From the NCBI GenBank assembly GCA_937975725.1, contig CALJUL010000104.1, forward strand, positions 1-26,216: a DNA stretch of 26,216 nt. The letters are read 5' to 3'. The notes under the pieces were generated by a model, which saw nothing but the letters and a program-made list of their open reading frames with translations, did not search any database and had not been told where the DNA came from. This document shows positions 1 through 7,893 of the stretch, piece after piece (the first letter of the stretch is position 1; each line of letters begins with the position of its first letter). A program made the translations under genes and the position numbers. Source of the stretch: an uncultured Pseudoxanthomonas sp. (lineage in GTDB: Bacteria; Pseudomonadota; Gammaproteobacteria; Xanthomonadales; Xanthomonadaceae).

Positions 1-573
1 GGTCTTGTTGGGGCTGATCCGCGGCGCCAGCTTGCGGCCGGCGAACCACTTGCCGCCGAAATGGCGGCCGGCGAAATAGGCGCCGCTGTCGGCCGCCCAT
101 ACGATGGCCAGCGCGGTGAACAGCCAGATGTGGCCGTTGGGCTGGCTGTAATGGATCAGCCCCAGCGCGCACCAGGCCGGGATCACCGCCAGGGTGCCGG
201 CGGCCAGCTTGAACACCCGTGCCCAGGTCTCGTGGTCCGAGGCGAAGGCGAAGAAGCGCAGCCAGACCAGCGCCAGCAGCCACCAGCCCACGCCGACCAG
301 CGCCATCAGCCGCAGCGGCACCAGGTCGGCCGAGCCGCGCGAGGCCCACACCAGCAGCACCATCAGCAGCAGGTTGGCGGTCAGCAGCACCGTGCGCGGC
401 AGGGTGTCGTCGATCTCGGCTAGCTTGAACCATTCCCACAGCCCCAGCAGGAACACCAGGGCCGCCAGCATCGCCAGCCAGGCGGTCGGCAGCAGCAGGA
501 TGGCGCCGATGGCGAAGGGGGCCATCACCAGCGCGGCGATGACGCGGGTGCGGGTCGCGCTGGGCTTGTTCAT
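1..573 (-). CDS. cdsA: Phosphatidate cytidylyltransferase, 5' part (cut by window edge)
   Basis: This integral membrane enzyme converts phosphatidic acid and CTP to CDP-diacylglycerol, the precursor of all phospholipids. The ATG at 573-571 opens 191 codons that stay open to base 1, so about the last third of the usual ~270-residue protein is outside the window. Visible are several hydrophobic segments rich in Leu/Ala (about residues 11-50 and 60-100) and the segments WAADSGAYFAGR and KLAPRISPNKT. The latter is the conserved nucleotide/metal-binding region of CdsA-type transferases. The C-terminal family signature is not in view. The start overlaps the uppS stop as ATGA, so the two are probably translationally coupled. 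The order frr-uppS-cdsA is the usual one in gammaproteobacteria. Identity is firm from sequence and context. Confidence 0.95.
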   Translation of the reverse strand, partial: MNKPSATRTRVIAALVMAPFAIGAILLLPTAWLAMLAALVFLLGLWEWFKLAEIDDTLPRTVLLTANLLLMVLLVWASRGSADLVPLRLMALVGVGWWLLALVWLRFFAFASDHETWARVFKLAAGTLAVIPAWCALGLIHYSQPNGHIWLFTALAIVWAADSGAYFAGRHFGGKWFAGRKLAPRISPNKT

Positions 574-1328
574 GCGGGCGTGTTCTCGGGGATGCCGCCA
601 GCGACCTGCGCGCTGGTCAGGCCGAAGCGGCGCTCGCGCCGCGCGTAATCGTCCAGCGCGCCCTGCAGCAGGGCGGCGTCCAGGTCCGGCCACAGCACGT
701 CGGTGAACCACAGTTCGGTGTAGGCCAGTTGCCACAGCAGGAAATTGCTGACCCGGTGGTCGCCGCCGGTGCGGATGAACAGGTCCGGCGGCGGCAGGTC
801 GGCCAGCGCGACGTGCGCGCCGAGCGCGGCTTCGTCGATGGCCTCCACGTCCAGGCGGCCGGCCGCGACCTCGGCGGCCAGCGTGCGCGCGGCGCGGGCG
901 ATGTCCTGGCGGCCGCCGTAGCTGGCGGCGATGTTCAGGTGCAGGCGGCCGTTGCCGCGGGTCAGCGCCTCGGCCGCCTCCATGCGTTGGCGGATGTCCG
1001 CGGCGAAGCGCCCGCGCTCGCCGATGAAGCGCACGCGCACCTGGCGCCGGTGCAGTTCGTCGACCTCGCGGTCCAGCGCGTTGAGGAACAGCTTCATCAG
1101 CGCGCCCACCTCGTCCTGCGGGCGGCCCCAGTTCTCGCTGGAGAACGCGAACAGGGTCAGCGCGCCGATGCCGCGCTCCAGGCAGAAGTCGATGCACACG
1201 TTGACCGCGCGCGCGCCGGCCCGGTGGCCGATGGCGCGGGGGCGGCGGCGGCGCTCGGCCCAGCGGCCGTTGCCGTCCATGATCACCGCCAAGTGGCGGG
1301 GGAGTGCCGGGTCGGAAGCGCCGGACAT
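570..1328 (-). CDS. uppS: Undecaprenyl diphosphate synthase (cis-prenyltransferase)
   Basis: The enzyme adds eight isopentenyl units to farnesyl diphosphate, making the C55 carrier lipid for peptidoglycan and O-antigen. The 252-residue product has the family signatures in order: HLAVIMDGNGRWA at residues 12-24 (D18 matches the catalytic Asp26 of E. coli UppS), FSSENWGRP at 62-70, and the C-terminal RTGGDHRVSNFLLWQ block from 186. The start is the ATG at 1328. A GAGGA Shine-Dalgarno lies in the frr stop region (TGAGGACTGCCATG), only 8 bases after the frr stop. The reading frame stays open far upstream through frr in another frame, but nothing before residue 1 resembles the family. The stop overlaps the cdsA start. 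Expected to be cytosolic and membrane-associated, and co-transcribed with frr. Confidence 0.97.
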   Translation of the reverse strand: MSGASDPALPRHLAVIMDGNGRWAERRRRPRAIGHRAGARAVNVCIDFCLERGIGALTLFAFSSENWGRPQDEVGALMKLFLNALDREVDELHRRQVRVRFIGERGRFAADIRQRMEAAEALTRGNGRLHLNIAASYGGRQDIARAARTLAAEVAAGRLDVEAIDEAALGAHVALADLPPPDLFIRTGGDHRVSNFLLWQLAYTELWFTDVLWPDLDAALLQGALDDYARRERRFGLTSAQVAGGIPENTPA

Positions 1329-1336
1329 GGCAGTCC

Positions 1337-1894
1337 TCAGACCGCCATCAGTTCCTGTTCCTTGGCCTTCACGACTTCGTCGACGTCCTTGATGGACTTG
1401 TCGGTCAGCTTCTGGATCTCGTCCTCGGCGCGGCGCTCGTCGTCCTCGGTGATCTGCTTGTCCTTCAGCAGGTCCTTGACCTGCTGGTTGGCATCGCGGC
1501 GGATGTTGCGGATGGCGACCTTGGCGTCCTCGCCCTCGCCGTGCACCACCTTGGACAGCTCCTTGCGGCGCTCCTCGGTCAGCGCCGGCAGGTTCAGGCG
1601 GATGGTGGTGCCGGCGGTGTTGGGGGTCAGGCCCAGGTCGGAGGCCAGGATGGCCTTCTCCACCGCGCTCACCATCTGCTTCTCCCATGGGGTGATGGTC
1701 AGCGAGCGGGCATCGGAGATGGTGACGGTGGCCACCTGGCTCAGCGGCATGTCCGAGCCGTAGTAGTTGACCTTGAGGTGCTCGACCAGGGCGGTGGAGG
1801 CCCGGCCGGTGCGGACCTTGACCAGCGTCTGGCGCAGCGCCTCGATGCTCTTGGCCATGCGCGCCTGCGCGTCTTTCTTGATCTCGTTGAGCAT
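1337..1894 (-). CDS. frr: Ribosome recycling factor
   Basis: RRF works with EF-G to split post-termination ribosomes. The ATG at 1894 gives MLNEIKKDAQ... and a product of exactly 185 residues, the standard family length. Conserved family stretches are seen: KVRTGRAS near residue 27, the NYYGSDMPLSQVA region, and the C-terminal helix ending KAKEQELMAV. The frame is open well upstream, but the extra residues overlap the neighbouring transporter gene and are unlike RRF, so the ATG at 1894 is the start. A well-formed promoter (TCGGCA, 17 bp, TATAAT) lies 34-62 bases upstream, so frr-uppS-cdsA can be transcribed independently of pyrH. This fits the intrusion of a transporter gene between pyrH and frr. 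Confidence 0.98.
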   Translation of the reverse strand: MLNEIKKDAQARMAKSIEALRQTLVKVRTGRASTALVEHLKVNYYGSDMPLSQVATVTISDARSLTITPWEKQMVSAVEKAILASDLGLTPNTAGTTIRLNLPALTEERRKELSKVVHGEGEDAKVAIRNIRRDANQQVKDLLKDKQITEDDERRAEDEIQKLTDKSIKDVDEVVKAKEQELMAV

Positions 1895-1927
1895 CGCCGG
1901 TTCCGTTGCGAATCCTGTAAACGCCCG

Positions 1928-1956
1928 ATTATAGGGCGATCCGGCGCGGTTGCCGA
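1928..1956 (-). promoter_or_regulatory. Probable sigma-70 promoter of frr-uppS-cdsA
   Basis: On the minus strand a perfect TATAAT (1933-1928) follows TCGGCA (1956-1951, four of six matches to TTGACA) at an ideal 17-bp spacing. The -10 ends 33 bases before the frr ATG. A consensus hexamer of this kind is rare by chance in such GC-rich DNA. It sits in the short gap between the CDF transporter and frr. No terminator for the transporter gene was seen before it. Confidence 0.65.
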
Positions 1957-1971
1957 CCTTCGGGGGCCGCT

Positions 1972-2889
1972 TCAGTGCGAATGGTGCGGTGCCGCATCGT
2001 GCAGGTCGTGGTGGCAGGACGCCCCGCGTTCGATCTGCAGGGTGGCGTGGTTGATGCCGAAGCGCTGGTCCAGCGCGTGCACCGTGGCGTCGATGAAGGC
2101 GTCGTGGTCGTCCTCGCGGCTGCGCACCAGGTGCGCGGTGAGGGCGATCTCGCCGGCCCCCAGCGGCCAGATGTGCAGGTGGTGGACCGCCGACACGTCC
2201 GGCTGCTGCCGCAGGAAGTCGGCCACTTCCGCGGGGTCCACACTGGGCGGGACCGCGTCCATGGCGGCGTTGAAGCTGTCGCGCAACAGGCCGAACGTGC
2301 CCAGCGCGATCACCACGCCGATCAGCAGTGCGGTGACCGGGTCCAGCCACGACCATCCGAACGCGGCCATGCCCAGGCCGGCCACCACCGCGGCCAGCGA
2401 CACCGCCGCGTCGGCCAGCAGGTGCAGGAAGGCGCCGCGCTTGTTCAGGTCGTGCGCGTGCCCGTCCTTCATCAGCCAGGCCGCACCCAGGTTGACCGCG
2501 ATGCCGATGGCGGCCACCACGACCACCGGCAGCGCCGGGATCGCCGGCGGTTCGCTGAACCGGCGCACGGCCTCCCAGCCCAGCGCGCCGGAGAACACCA
2601 TCAGCAGGATCGCGTTGGCCAGCGGCGAGAGCAGGGTGGCGCGGCGCCAGCCGTAGGTGTGGCGGCCCGAAGGCGGCCGGCGCGCGAGCGCCGCGGCCGC
2701 CCAGGCCAGCGCCAGCCCCAGCACGTCGCCCAGGTTGTGCAGGGCGTCGGACAGCAGCGCCAGCGAATTGGTATAGAAGCCGTAGCCGGCTTCCAGCGCC
2801 GTGTAGGCCAGGTTGATCAGCGTCACCCAGGCGAAGGCGCGGGTGGCCGAGCCGTGCGCATGCCCGCCGTGTGCGTGTCCGTGTCCCAT
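1972..2889 (-). CDS. Cation diffusion facilitator (CzcD/ZitB-like zinc efflux)
   Basis: A 305-residue member of the CDF family, which exports Zn2+ (often also Co2+/Cd2+) from cytosol to periplasm in exchange for protons. The N-terminus is His-rich (MGHGHAHGGHAHG), as is the C-terminal tail (CHHDLHDAAPHHSH); such segments bind metal in ZitB/CzcD-type members. About six membrane spans are visible. The metal-site motif appears twice: S47-D48-A-L-H51-N-L-G-D55 in TM2 and H156-L-L-A-D160 in TM5. The cytosolic ferredoxin-like domain begins near residue 215 (DVSAVHHLHIWPL). The ATG at 2889 is the first in frame that keeps the His-rich start. The gene lies between pyrH and frr, which are adjacent in many bacteria, so it looks like a lineage-specific insertion. 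Metal specificity cannot be read from sequence. Confidence 0.92.
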   Translation of the reverse strand: MGHGHAHGGHAHGSATRAFAWVTLINLAYTALEAGYGFYTNSLALLSDALHNLGDVLGLALAWAAAALARRPPSGRHTYGWRRATLLSPLANAILLMVFSGALGWEAVRRFSEPPAIPALPVVVVAAIGIAVNLGAAWLMKDGHAHDLNKRGAFLHLLADAAVSLAAVVAGLGMAAFGWSWLDPVTALLIGVVIALGTFGLLRDSFNAAMDAVPPSVDPAEVADFLRQQPDVSAVHHLHIWPLGAGEIALTAHLVRSREDDHDAFIDATVHALDQRFGINHATLQIERGASCHHDLHDAAPHHSH

Positions 2890-3141
2890 GGGCGGCTAGG
2901 GTGCCGGCCGCGCCCGGCGGACACTATTACAGGTGGACTGCGCACCCGCAGCCGCGAAGAGCATGAAGAACCCTGTAGGAGGGGCTTCAGCCCCGACCAC
3001 TGCCGATCCACGATCCGAATGTGGAAGCCGGTCCGTTCGCCCTCCGGGCGCGCATCGGCGCACTTGCCGCCACGCATGCGCAAAGGCCATCGCGGCGCGG
3101 TCGGGGCGAAGCCCCTCGCCGGATGGCTTGCGGGCGGCTTC
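2890..3141. repeat. Intergenic gap with REP-like palindrome and degenerate inverted partner
   Basis: This 252-bp gap between pyrH and the CDF gene has no convincing ORF. At 2974-2996 lies a GTAG-headed palindrome with core GGGGCTTCAGCCCC. The same 23 bases recur at 20892. A shortened, diverged copy in inverted orientation (TCGGGGCGAAGCCCCTC) lies at 3101-3117. Pairs of inverted GTAG palindromes are the usual arrangement of REP elements spread by REP-associated tyrosine transposases (RAYT). No transposase gene is in this window. The minus-strand sequence upstream of the transporter has a TGTAAT hexamer (2931-2926) that could be a -10, but no good -35 was found. Confidence 0.7.
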
Positions 3142-3867
3142 TCAGCCGCGGCCCTTGACCAGGGTGCCGACGTTCTCGCCGTGCAGGATGCGCATCAGGT
3201 TGCCGGGCACCGACAGGTCGTAGATGCGCAGCGGCATGTCGCTGTCGCGGCACAGCGCGAAGGCGGCGGTGTCCATCACCTGCAGGTTGCGGGCGATCAC
3301 CTCGTCGTAGGTCAGTTGCTCGTAGCGCTTGGCGTCGGCGTGCTTGCCCGGGTCCTTGTCGTACACCCCGTCCACCTTGGTGGCCTTGAGCAGCAGGTCG
3401 GCGCCGATCTCGATGGCGCGCAGGGCGGCGCCGGAGTCGGTGGTGAAGAACGGGTTGCCGGTGCCGGCGGCGAAGATCGCGATGCGGCCCTTCTCCAGGT
3501 GGCGGATGGCCCGGCGGCGGATGTAGTCCTCGCACACGTCGTTGATCTTGATCGCGCTCATCACCCGGCACTTGGCGCCCAGTTTCTCCAGCGCGTCCTG
3601 CATGGCCAGCGCGTTGATGACCGTGGCCAGCATGCCCATCTGGTCGCCGGTCACCCGGTCCATGCCACCGGCCGCCAGGCCGGCGCCGCGGAAGATGTTG
3701 CCGCCGCCGATGACCAGGCCGATCTCGGCGCCGGCCTCGCGCGCCTCGATGATCTCGCGGGCGATGCGGGTGATCACGGCGGGGTCGATGCCGTAGTCCT
3801 CGGCCCCCATCAGCGCCTCGCCGGACAGTTTGAGCAGGATGCGGCGAAAGGCGAGCGGTGCGGTCAT
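3142..3867 (-). CDS. pyrH: UMP kinase
   Basis: This bacterial-type uridylate kinase phosphorylates UMP to UDP in pyrimidine nucleotide synthesis; family members are hexameric, GTP-activated and UTP-inhibited. The product is 241 residues, the same length as E. coli PyrH. Family motifs are present: LKLSGEAL at 12-19, IGGGNIFRG at 53-61, DRVTGDQMGMLAT at 70-82, TGNPFFTTDSGAALRA at 136-151 and KATKVDGVYDKDP at 161-173. The start is the ATG at 3867. The stop codon lies inside a small hairpin (GCGGCT/AGCCGC, 3134-3149). A TAGAAT box with a four-of-six -35 lies upstream, so transcription can start after the HDOD-GGDEF gene. Confidence 0.98.
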   Translation of the reverse strand: MTAPLAFRRILLKLSGEALMGAEDYGIDPAVITRIAREIIEAREAGAEIGLVIGGGNIFRGAGLAAGGMDRVTGDQMGMLATVINALAMQDALEKLGAKCRVMSAIKINDVCEDYIRRRAIRHLEKGRIAIFAAGTGNPFFTTDSGAALRAIEIGADLLLKATKVDGVYDKDPGKHADAKRYEQLTYDEVIARNLQVMDTAAFALCRDSDMPLRIYDLSVPGNLMRILHGENVGTLVKGRG

Positions 3868-3897
3868 GGGGGTCTCGGCGTGGGGGCAAACGGCGCA

Positions 3898-3926
3898 ATT
3901 CTAGCCGAGCGGGCCGGATGCGTCAG
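3898..3926 (-). promoter_or_regulatory. Probable promoter of pyrH
   Basis: On the minus strand CTGACG (3926-3921, four of six matches to TTGACA) is followed 17 bp later by TAGAAT (3903-3898, five of six matches to TATAAT). The -10 ends 30 bases before the pyrH ATG. It lies in the 98-bp gap after the HDOD-GGDEF gene. Confidence 0.6.
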
Positions 3927-3965
3927 GCGCGGGCCGCCGGCGCAGACGGCACGGCGCGCCGGGCC

Positions 3966-5456
3966 TCAGTTGGCGACGCCGATCGCCACCCGGTTGCGGC
4001 CTTCGCGCTTGGCGCCATAGAGCGCCTCGTCGGCGGTGCGCAGCAGGTCGTCCACCGAGGTGAACTGGTTCAGCGCGCCCTGCGTGGCCAGGCCGGCGGA
4101 GAAGGTGATGTGCACGGGATGGCCGTCCACGTGGGCCATCGCGATCCTCGACACCTCCGACAGGATGCGGCGGACGACGCTGGCGGCCATGTCCCCGGCG
4201 ATGCCCGGCAGCACCACCAGGAATTCCTCGCCGCCGTAGCGGGCCACGATGTCGCTGCCGCGCACATGGCGCAGCAGCGTCTTGGCGAAGTTGCGCAGCA
4301 CCTCGTCGCCCACCAGGTGGCCCCAGCGGTCGTTGATCTGCTTGAAGTCGTCCAGGTCGATGAAGGCGATCGACAGCGGCCAGCCGTGCCGGGTGGCGGT
4401 GTCGAACTCCTTCTCCAGCACCGCTTCCAGTTGCGCGCGGTTGTAGACGCCGGTCAGCGGGTCGCGCCGGATCTCCTCGGCCAGCCGCCGCGCGCGGCTT
4501 TCGTGCTCGTCGGCCTCCTTGCGCGCGCGCGCGGCCTCCTGGATCTCGCGCAGGTTGCGCACCACCAGCAGCTCGCGCGCCTGGTCCAGCAGGGCCTCGA
4601 TGCGCTGGGGCGAGGCGGGCGGTACGTCGAAGACCGCACACACCTCCGGCAGCATCTGCACCATCTGCTCGGTCAGGGTCAGGAAGCCCGGATAGTCCAG
4701 CCCCAGCCGGGTGGCGGCCTGCTCGGCGGCGATGCGGTGGGCGAGCTGGGTGGCGACCGGGTCCTGCGCCATCCACATGTCGGCCATGTGGCTGGATACC
4801 GCCACGCAGGCGTTGAAGGACGAGGTGGAGGCGGGCGATTCGCTTTCGCCGATGGCCTCCTGCAGCAGCACCGGCAGCCCCCAGTGCCGGGCCAGCCAGG
4901 CGCCGGCCGTGGCGTGGTCGCAGCCCAGCCAGGCGCGCTCGGCCAGGGTCAGCGAGGTGTTGTCGGAGGACAGTTCCATCAGCGCGGCGTAGTCGTCGGC
5001 GTGGACCTGCAGCAGCGCCAGCATGCCGATGTCCTGCAGCAGGCCGGCCAGCATCAGCTCTTCCAGCTTGCGCTGGCCGGTGTACTGGCCCAGCAGGCGG
5101 CTGGCCAGGGCGGCGATGACACTGCGCCGCCAGACTTCCTCCCAGGCCGGCGACCGCGCCGCCGCGCCGCGGCCCTCGGACAGGGTGAAGCCGAGCGCCA
5201 GGGTCAGCGTCGCGTTCAGGCCCAGCACCGTCAGCGCCTGGCTGAGGGTCTCCACCCGCCGCCGGCTGGCGTACAGGGGCGAATTGGCGATGCGCAGCAT
5301 GCGCGCGCTCAGGGCCGGGTCCATGCTGATGGCCTCGGCCGCGGTGGCCAGCACCACGTCCGGGTCCTGGGCCAGCTCGACGATGCGCAGCGCCACGCCC
5401 GGGGGGCTCGGCAGGTTGCGGCAGATCGAGAGCTGGTTTTCGAGTTCTGGGCGCAT
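3966..5456 (-). CDS. HDOD-GGDEF domain protein, predicted diguanylate cyclase
   Basis: A 496-residue cytosolic signalling protein. Residues ~8-205 form an HDOD domain (CRNLPSPPGVALRIVELAQ, then DPALSARMLRIANSPLY), a non-catalytic relative of HD hydrolases common in bacterial regulators. A charged, probably coiled-coil linker at 300-330 leads to a GGDEF domain starting at RRDPLTGVYNR (330-340). The active-site loop reads RYGGEEF with GGEEF at 408-412, an accepted catalytic variant for making c-di-GMP from two GTP. An inhibitory RxxD site (RGSD, 399-402) lies exactly five residues before it, which suggests product inhibition. The ATG at 5456 is the first in frame and matches the domain boundary; a TTG at 5567 could extend it by 37 residues. 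The gene sits between tsf and pyrH. The input signal and target are unknown. Confidence 0.9.
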   Translation of the reverse strand: MRPELENQLSICRNLPSPPGVALRIVELAQDPDVVLATAAEAISMDPALSARMLRIANSPLYASRRRVETLSQALTVLGLNATLTLALGFTLSEGRGAAARSPAWEEVWRRSVIAALASRLLGQYTGQRKLEELMLAGLLQDIGMLALLQVHADDYAALMELSSDNTSLTLAERAWLGCDHATAGAWLARHWGLPVLLQEAIGESESPASTSSFNACVAVSSHMADMWMAQDPVATQLAHRIAAEQAATRLGLDYPGFLTLTEQMVQMLPEVCAVFDVPPASPQRIEALLDQARELLVVRNLREIQEAARARKEADEHESRARRLAEEIRRDPLTGVYNRAQLEAVLEKEFDTATRHGWPLSIAFIDLDDFKQINDRWGHLVGDEVLRNFAKTLLRHVRGSDIVARYGGEEFLVVLPGIAGDMAASVVRRILSEVSRIAMAHVDGHPVHITFSAGLATQGALNQFTSVDDLLRTADEALYGAKREGRNRVAIGVAN

Positions 5457-5610
5457 CGCGGGTGCAGGACCGGGCAGGGAGGCTGGCGTGCGGTGCGCCG
5501 GCCGGCGCCACGGAATGCCATCTCTGCGGTCATGTTCGGCATGCGGCGCGGGAACTTTAGCTGACAATGCAGGGAAACGAGGCCGCCGTCACGCCGCCGG
5601 CCGCGCCGGC

Positions 5611-5643
5611 AAAAGGAAAGACCGCGATCGCTCGCGGCCTTCC
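5611..5643 (-). terminator. Intrinsic terminator of rpsB-tsf
   Basis: Read on the minus strand, a stem of about 12 bp (GGAAGGCCGCGA pairing with TCGCGGTCTTTCC, one bulge, loop GCGA) is followed directly by TTTT. It lies 28 bases beyond the tsf stop, so it separates the translation genes from the HDOD-GGDEF gene. Confidence 0.85.
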
Positions 5644-5670
5644 GGGTGTTGCAGGGCGGGCGCCCCTGGT

Positions 5671-6546
<876 letters not shown>

Positions 6547-6744
6547 GGGATTACCTCGGTTTAGATTGGCAAAGCCCCTCTCACGTCGGGAGAGGGGTTG
6601 GGGCGGGGGGCCGGCGGAGCCGCGACGCGCTGGGCGCCGACGTGCTTCCCGCACCCTCATCCGCCCTTCGGGCGCCTTCTCCCGGCGGGAGAAGGGGTGT
6701 ACACGGGCCGCCGCGCAGCATGGCGCGGCGGCGTTGCAGCCGGA
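6547..6744. repeat. rpsB-tsf spacer with two dispersed hairpin repeats
   Basis: The spacer holds palindromes of a type often scattered between genes in Xanthomonadaceae. At 6661-6674 CGCCC and GGGCG flank a TTC loop. At 6676-6697 CCTTCTCCCG pairs with CGGGAGAAGG. At 6576-6599 CCCCTCTC and GAGAGGGG form an 8-bp stem followed on the minus strand by CTTTG. The last could act as a weak terminator or mRNA-end stabiliser, lowering tsf relative to rpsB. No ORF here looks real. Confidence 0.6.
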
Positions 6745-7542
6745 TTACTCGGCAGCGGCTTCGTCGGCCTTCTTGCCGGCCTTCTTGGCCGGGGCGCGGC
6801 GTGCGCCCTTGTCGTCGCCCTCGGCGAACTCTTCCTCGCGCACGGTGGCGGCGTTCGGCGAGGCGGCCTTGCCTTCCAGCACGGCGTCGGCGGCGGCGCG
6901 GGCGTAGAGCTGCACGGCGCGGATGGCGTCGTCGTTGCCGGGGATGGCGTAGTCGACCAGGGCCGGGTCGTAGTTGGAGTCGACCACCGCGATCACCGGG
7001 ATGCCGAGCTTCTTGGCTTCCTTGATGGCGATGTCCTCATGGCCGATGTCGATGACGAACAGCGCGTCCGGCAGGCGGTTCATGTCCTTGATGCCGCCCA
7101 GCGAGGCTTCCAGCTTCTCGCGCTCGCGGCGCAGGCCCAGCACTTCGTGCTTGACCAGCTTGTCGAAGGTGCCGTCGGTTTCGGCCGCTTCCAGCTCCTT
7201 CAGGCGGGCGACCGACTTCTTCACCGTGGCGAAGTTGGTCAGCGTGCCGCCCAGCCAGCGCTGGGTCATGTACGGCATGCCGCAACGCTCGGCCTCTTCC
7301 TTCACCGCCTCGCGGGCGCTGCGCTTGGTGCCGACGAACAGCACGGTGCCGCGGCGCTGGGCCACGCCCGAGATGAAGTTCATCGCGTCGTTGAACAGCG
7401 GAACGGTCTTCTCGAGGTTGATGATGTGGATCTTGCCGCGGGCGCCGAAGATGTAGGGCGCCATCTTGGGGTTCCAGTAGCGGGTCTGGTGGCCGAAATG
7501 GACGCCGGCTTCCAGCATCTGGCGCATGGTGACCTGGGGCAT
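6745..7542 (-). CDS. rpsB: 30S ribosomal protein S2
   Basis: S2 is an essential small-subunit protein. The product is 265 residues. Conserved S2 blocks are plain: MRQMLEAGVHFGHQTRYWNPKM (6-27), RGKIHIINLEKT, LFVGTKRSA, QRWLGGTLTNF, PDALFVIDIGHE and IPVIAVVDSNYDP. The C-terminus carries the basic, Ala/Lys-rich tail common in proteobacteria. The start is the ATG at 7542: an AGGAG Shine-Dalgarno lies seven bases upstream, and the family begins there, although the frame is open for 90 codons more. An out-of-frame ATG lies five bases before the true start. A probable promoter sits about 250 bases upstream, leaving a long 5' leader. Confidence 0.98.
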   Translation of the reverse strand: MPQVTMRQMLEAGVHFGHQTRYWNPKMAPYIFGARGKIHIINLEKTVPLFNDAMNFISGVAQRRGTVLFVGTKRSAREAVKEEAERCGMPYMTQRWLGGTLTNFATVKKSVARLKELEAAETDGTFDKLVKHEVLGLRREREKLEASLGGIKDMNRLPDALFVIDIGHEDIAIKEAKKLGIPVIAVVDSNYDPALVDYAIPGNDDAIRAVQLYARAAADAVLEGKAASPNAATVREEEFAEGDDKGARRAPAKKAGKKADEAAAE

Positions 7543-7582
7543 TGCATTACTCCTGGTGTGGTGGAACCGTTCCCGTGCGGCC

Positions 7583-7601
7583 GCCGTTCGATGTGAACGG
7601 C
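7583..7601 (-). promoter_or_regulatory. Hairpin in rpsB 5' leader (possible S2 autoregulation)
   Basis: A 7-bp stem (GCCGTTC pairing with GAACGGC, loop ACATC on the minus strand) lies 41-59 bases upstream of the rpsB start, in an untranslated leader of ~240 nt. In gammaproteobacteria, S2 is known to repress its own mRNA through a conserved leader. That this hairpin is part of such an element here is inference only. Confidence 0.3.
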
Positions 7602-7785
7602 CGTGCGGGGCGCGCTGGCCGGTCGGGCGTGCGCGGCGATTCCGGGGTTGGGCCTCCCTGGCGCTTCCGTGGCCGAACCCTCCGCATGGAAGGCACCCCG
7701 GCACGGGCTGTGGCGTCAGGTGTGGATTCGTCGGTGACGCCCGACGTGGGCGGTCCGGCCGGGCGGGCCCGGGCGAAGCCGGGGG

Positions 7786-7815
7786 ATTATAGCCCTCCCG
7801 GCGCGGCCGCCGCAA
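7786..7815 (-). promoter_or_regulatory. Probable promoter of rpsB-tsf
   Basis: On the minus strand TTGCGG (7815-7810) precedes a perfect TATAAT (7791-7786) by 18 bp. The -35 matches only at TTG. The site lies in the divergent rpsB/map region and would give a leader of roughly 240 nt. Confidence 0.55.
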
Positions 7816-7856
7816 ACCCGGGCGTCCGGCGGAACGGCGCGTCCGGCTCGCACCCG

Positions 7857-7885
7857 TTCAGCCGGGCCGGCAAATGGGGGATAAT
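7857..7885 (+). promoter_or_regulatory. Probable promoter of map, close to the start codon
   Basis: GATAAT at 7880-7885 (five of six matches to TATAAT) ends only eight bases before the map ATG at 7894. A poor -35 candidate (TTCAGC, 7857-7862) lies 17 bp upstream. If this -10 is used, transcription begins at or next to the ATG, giving a leaderless mRNA. No Shine-Dalgarno is present before map (CGGCCACC), which agrees with this. Confidence 0.45.
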
Positions 7886-7893
7886 CGGCCACC

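Noticed and set aside
2890..3141. Zinc-responsive riboswitch or regulator site upstream of the CDF gene
   Set aside because: The only clear structure is the REP palindrome, which recurs at an unrelated locus.
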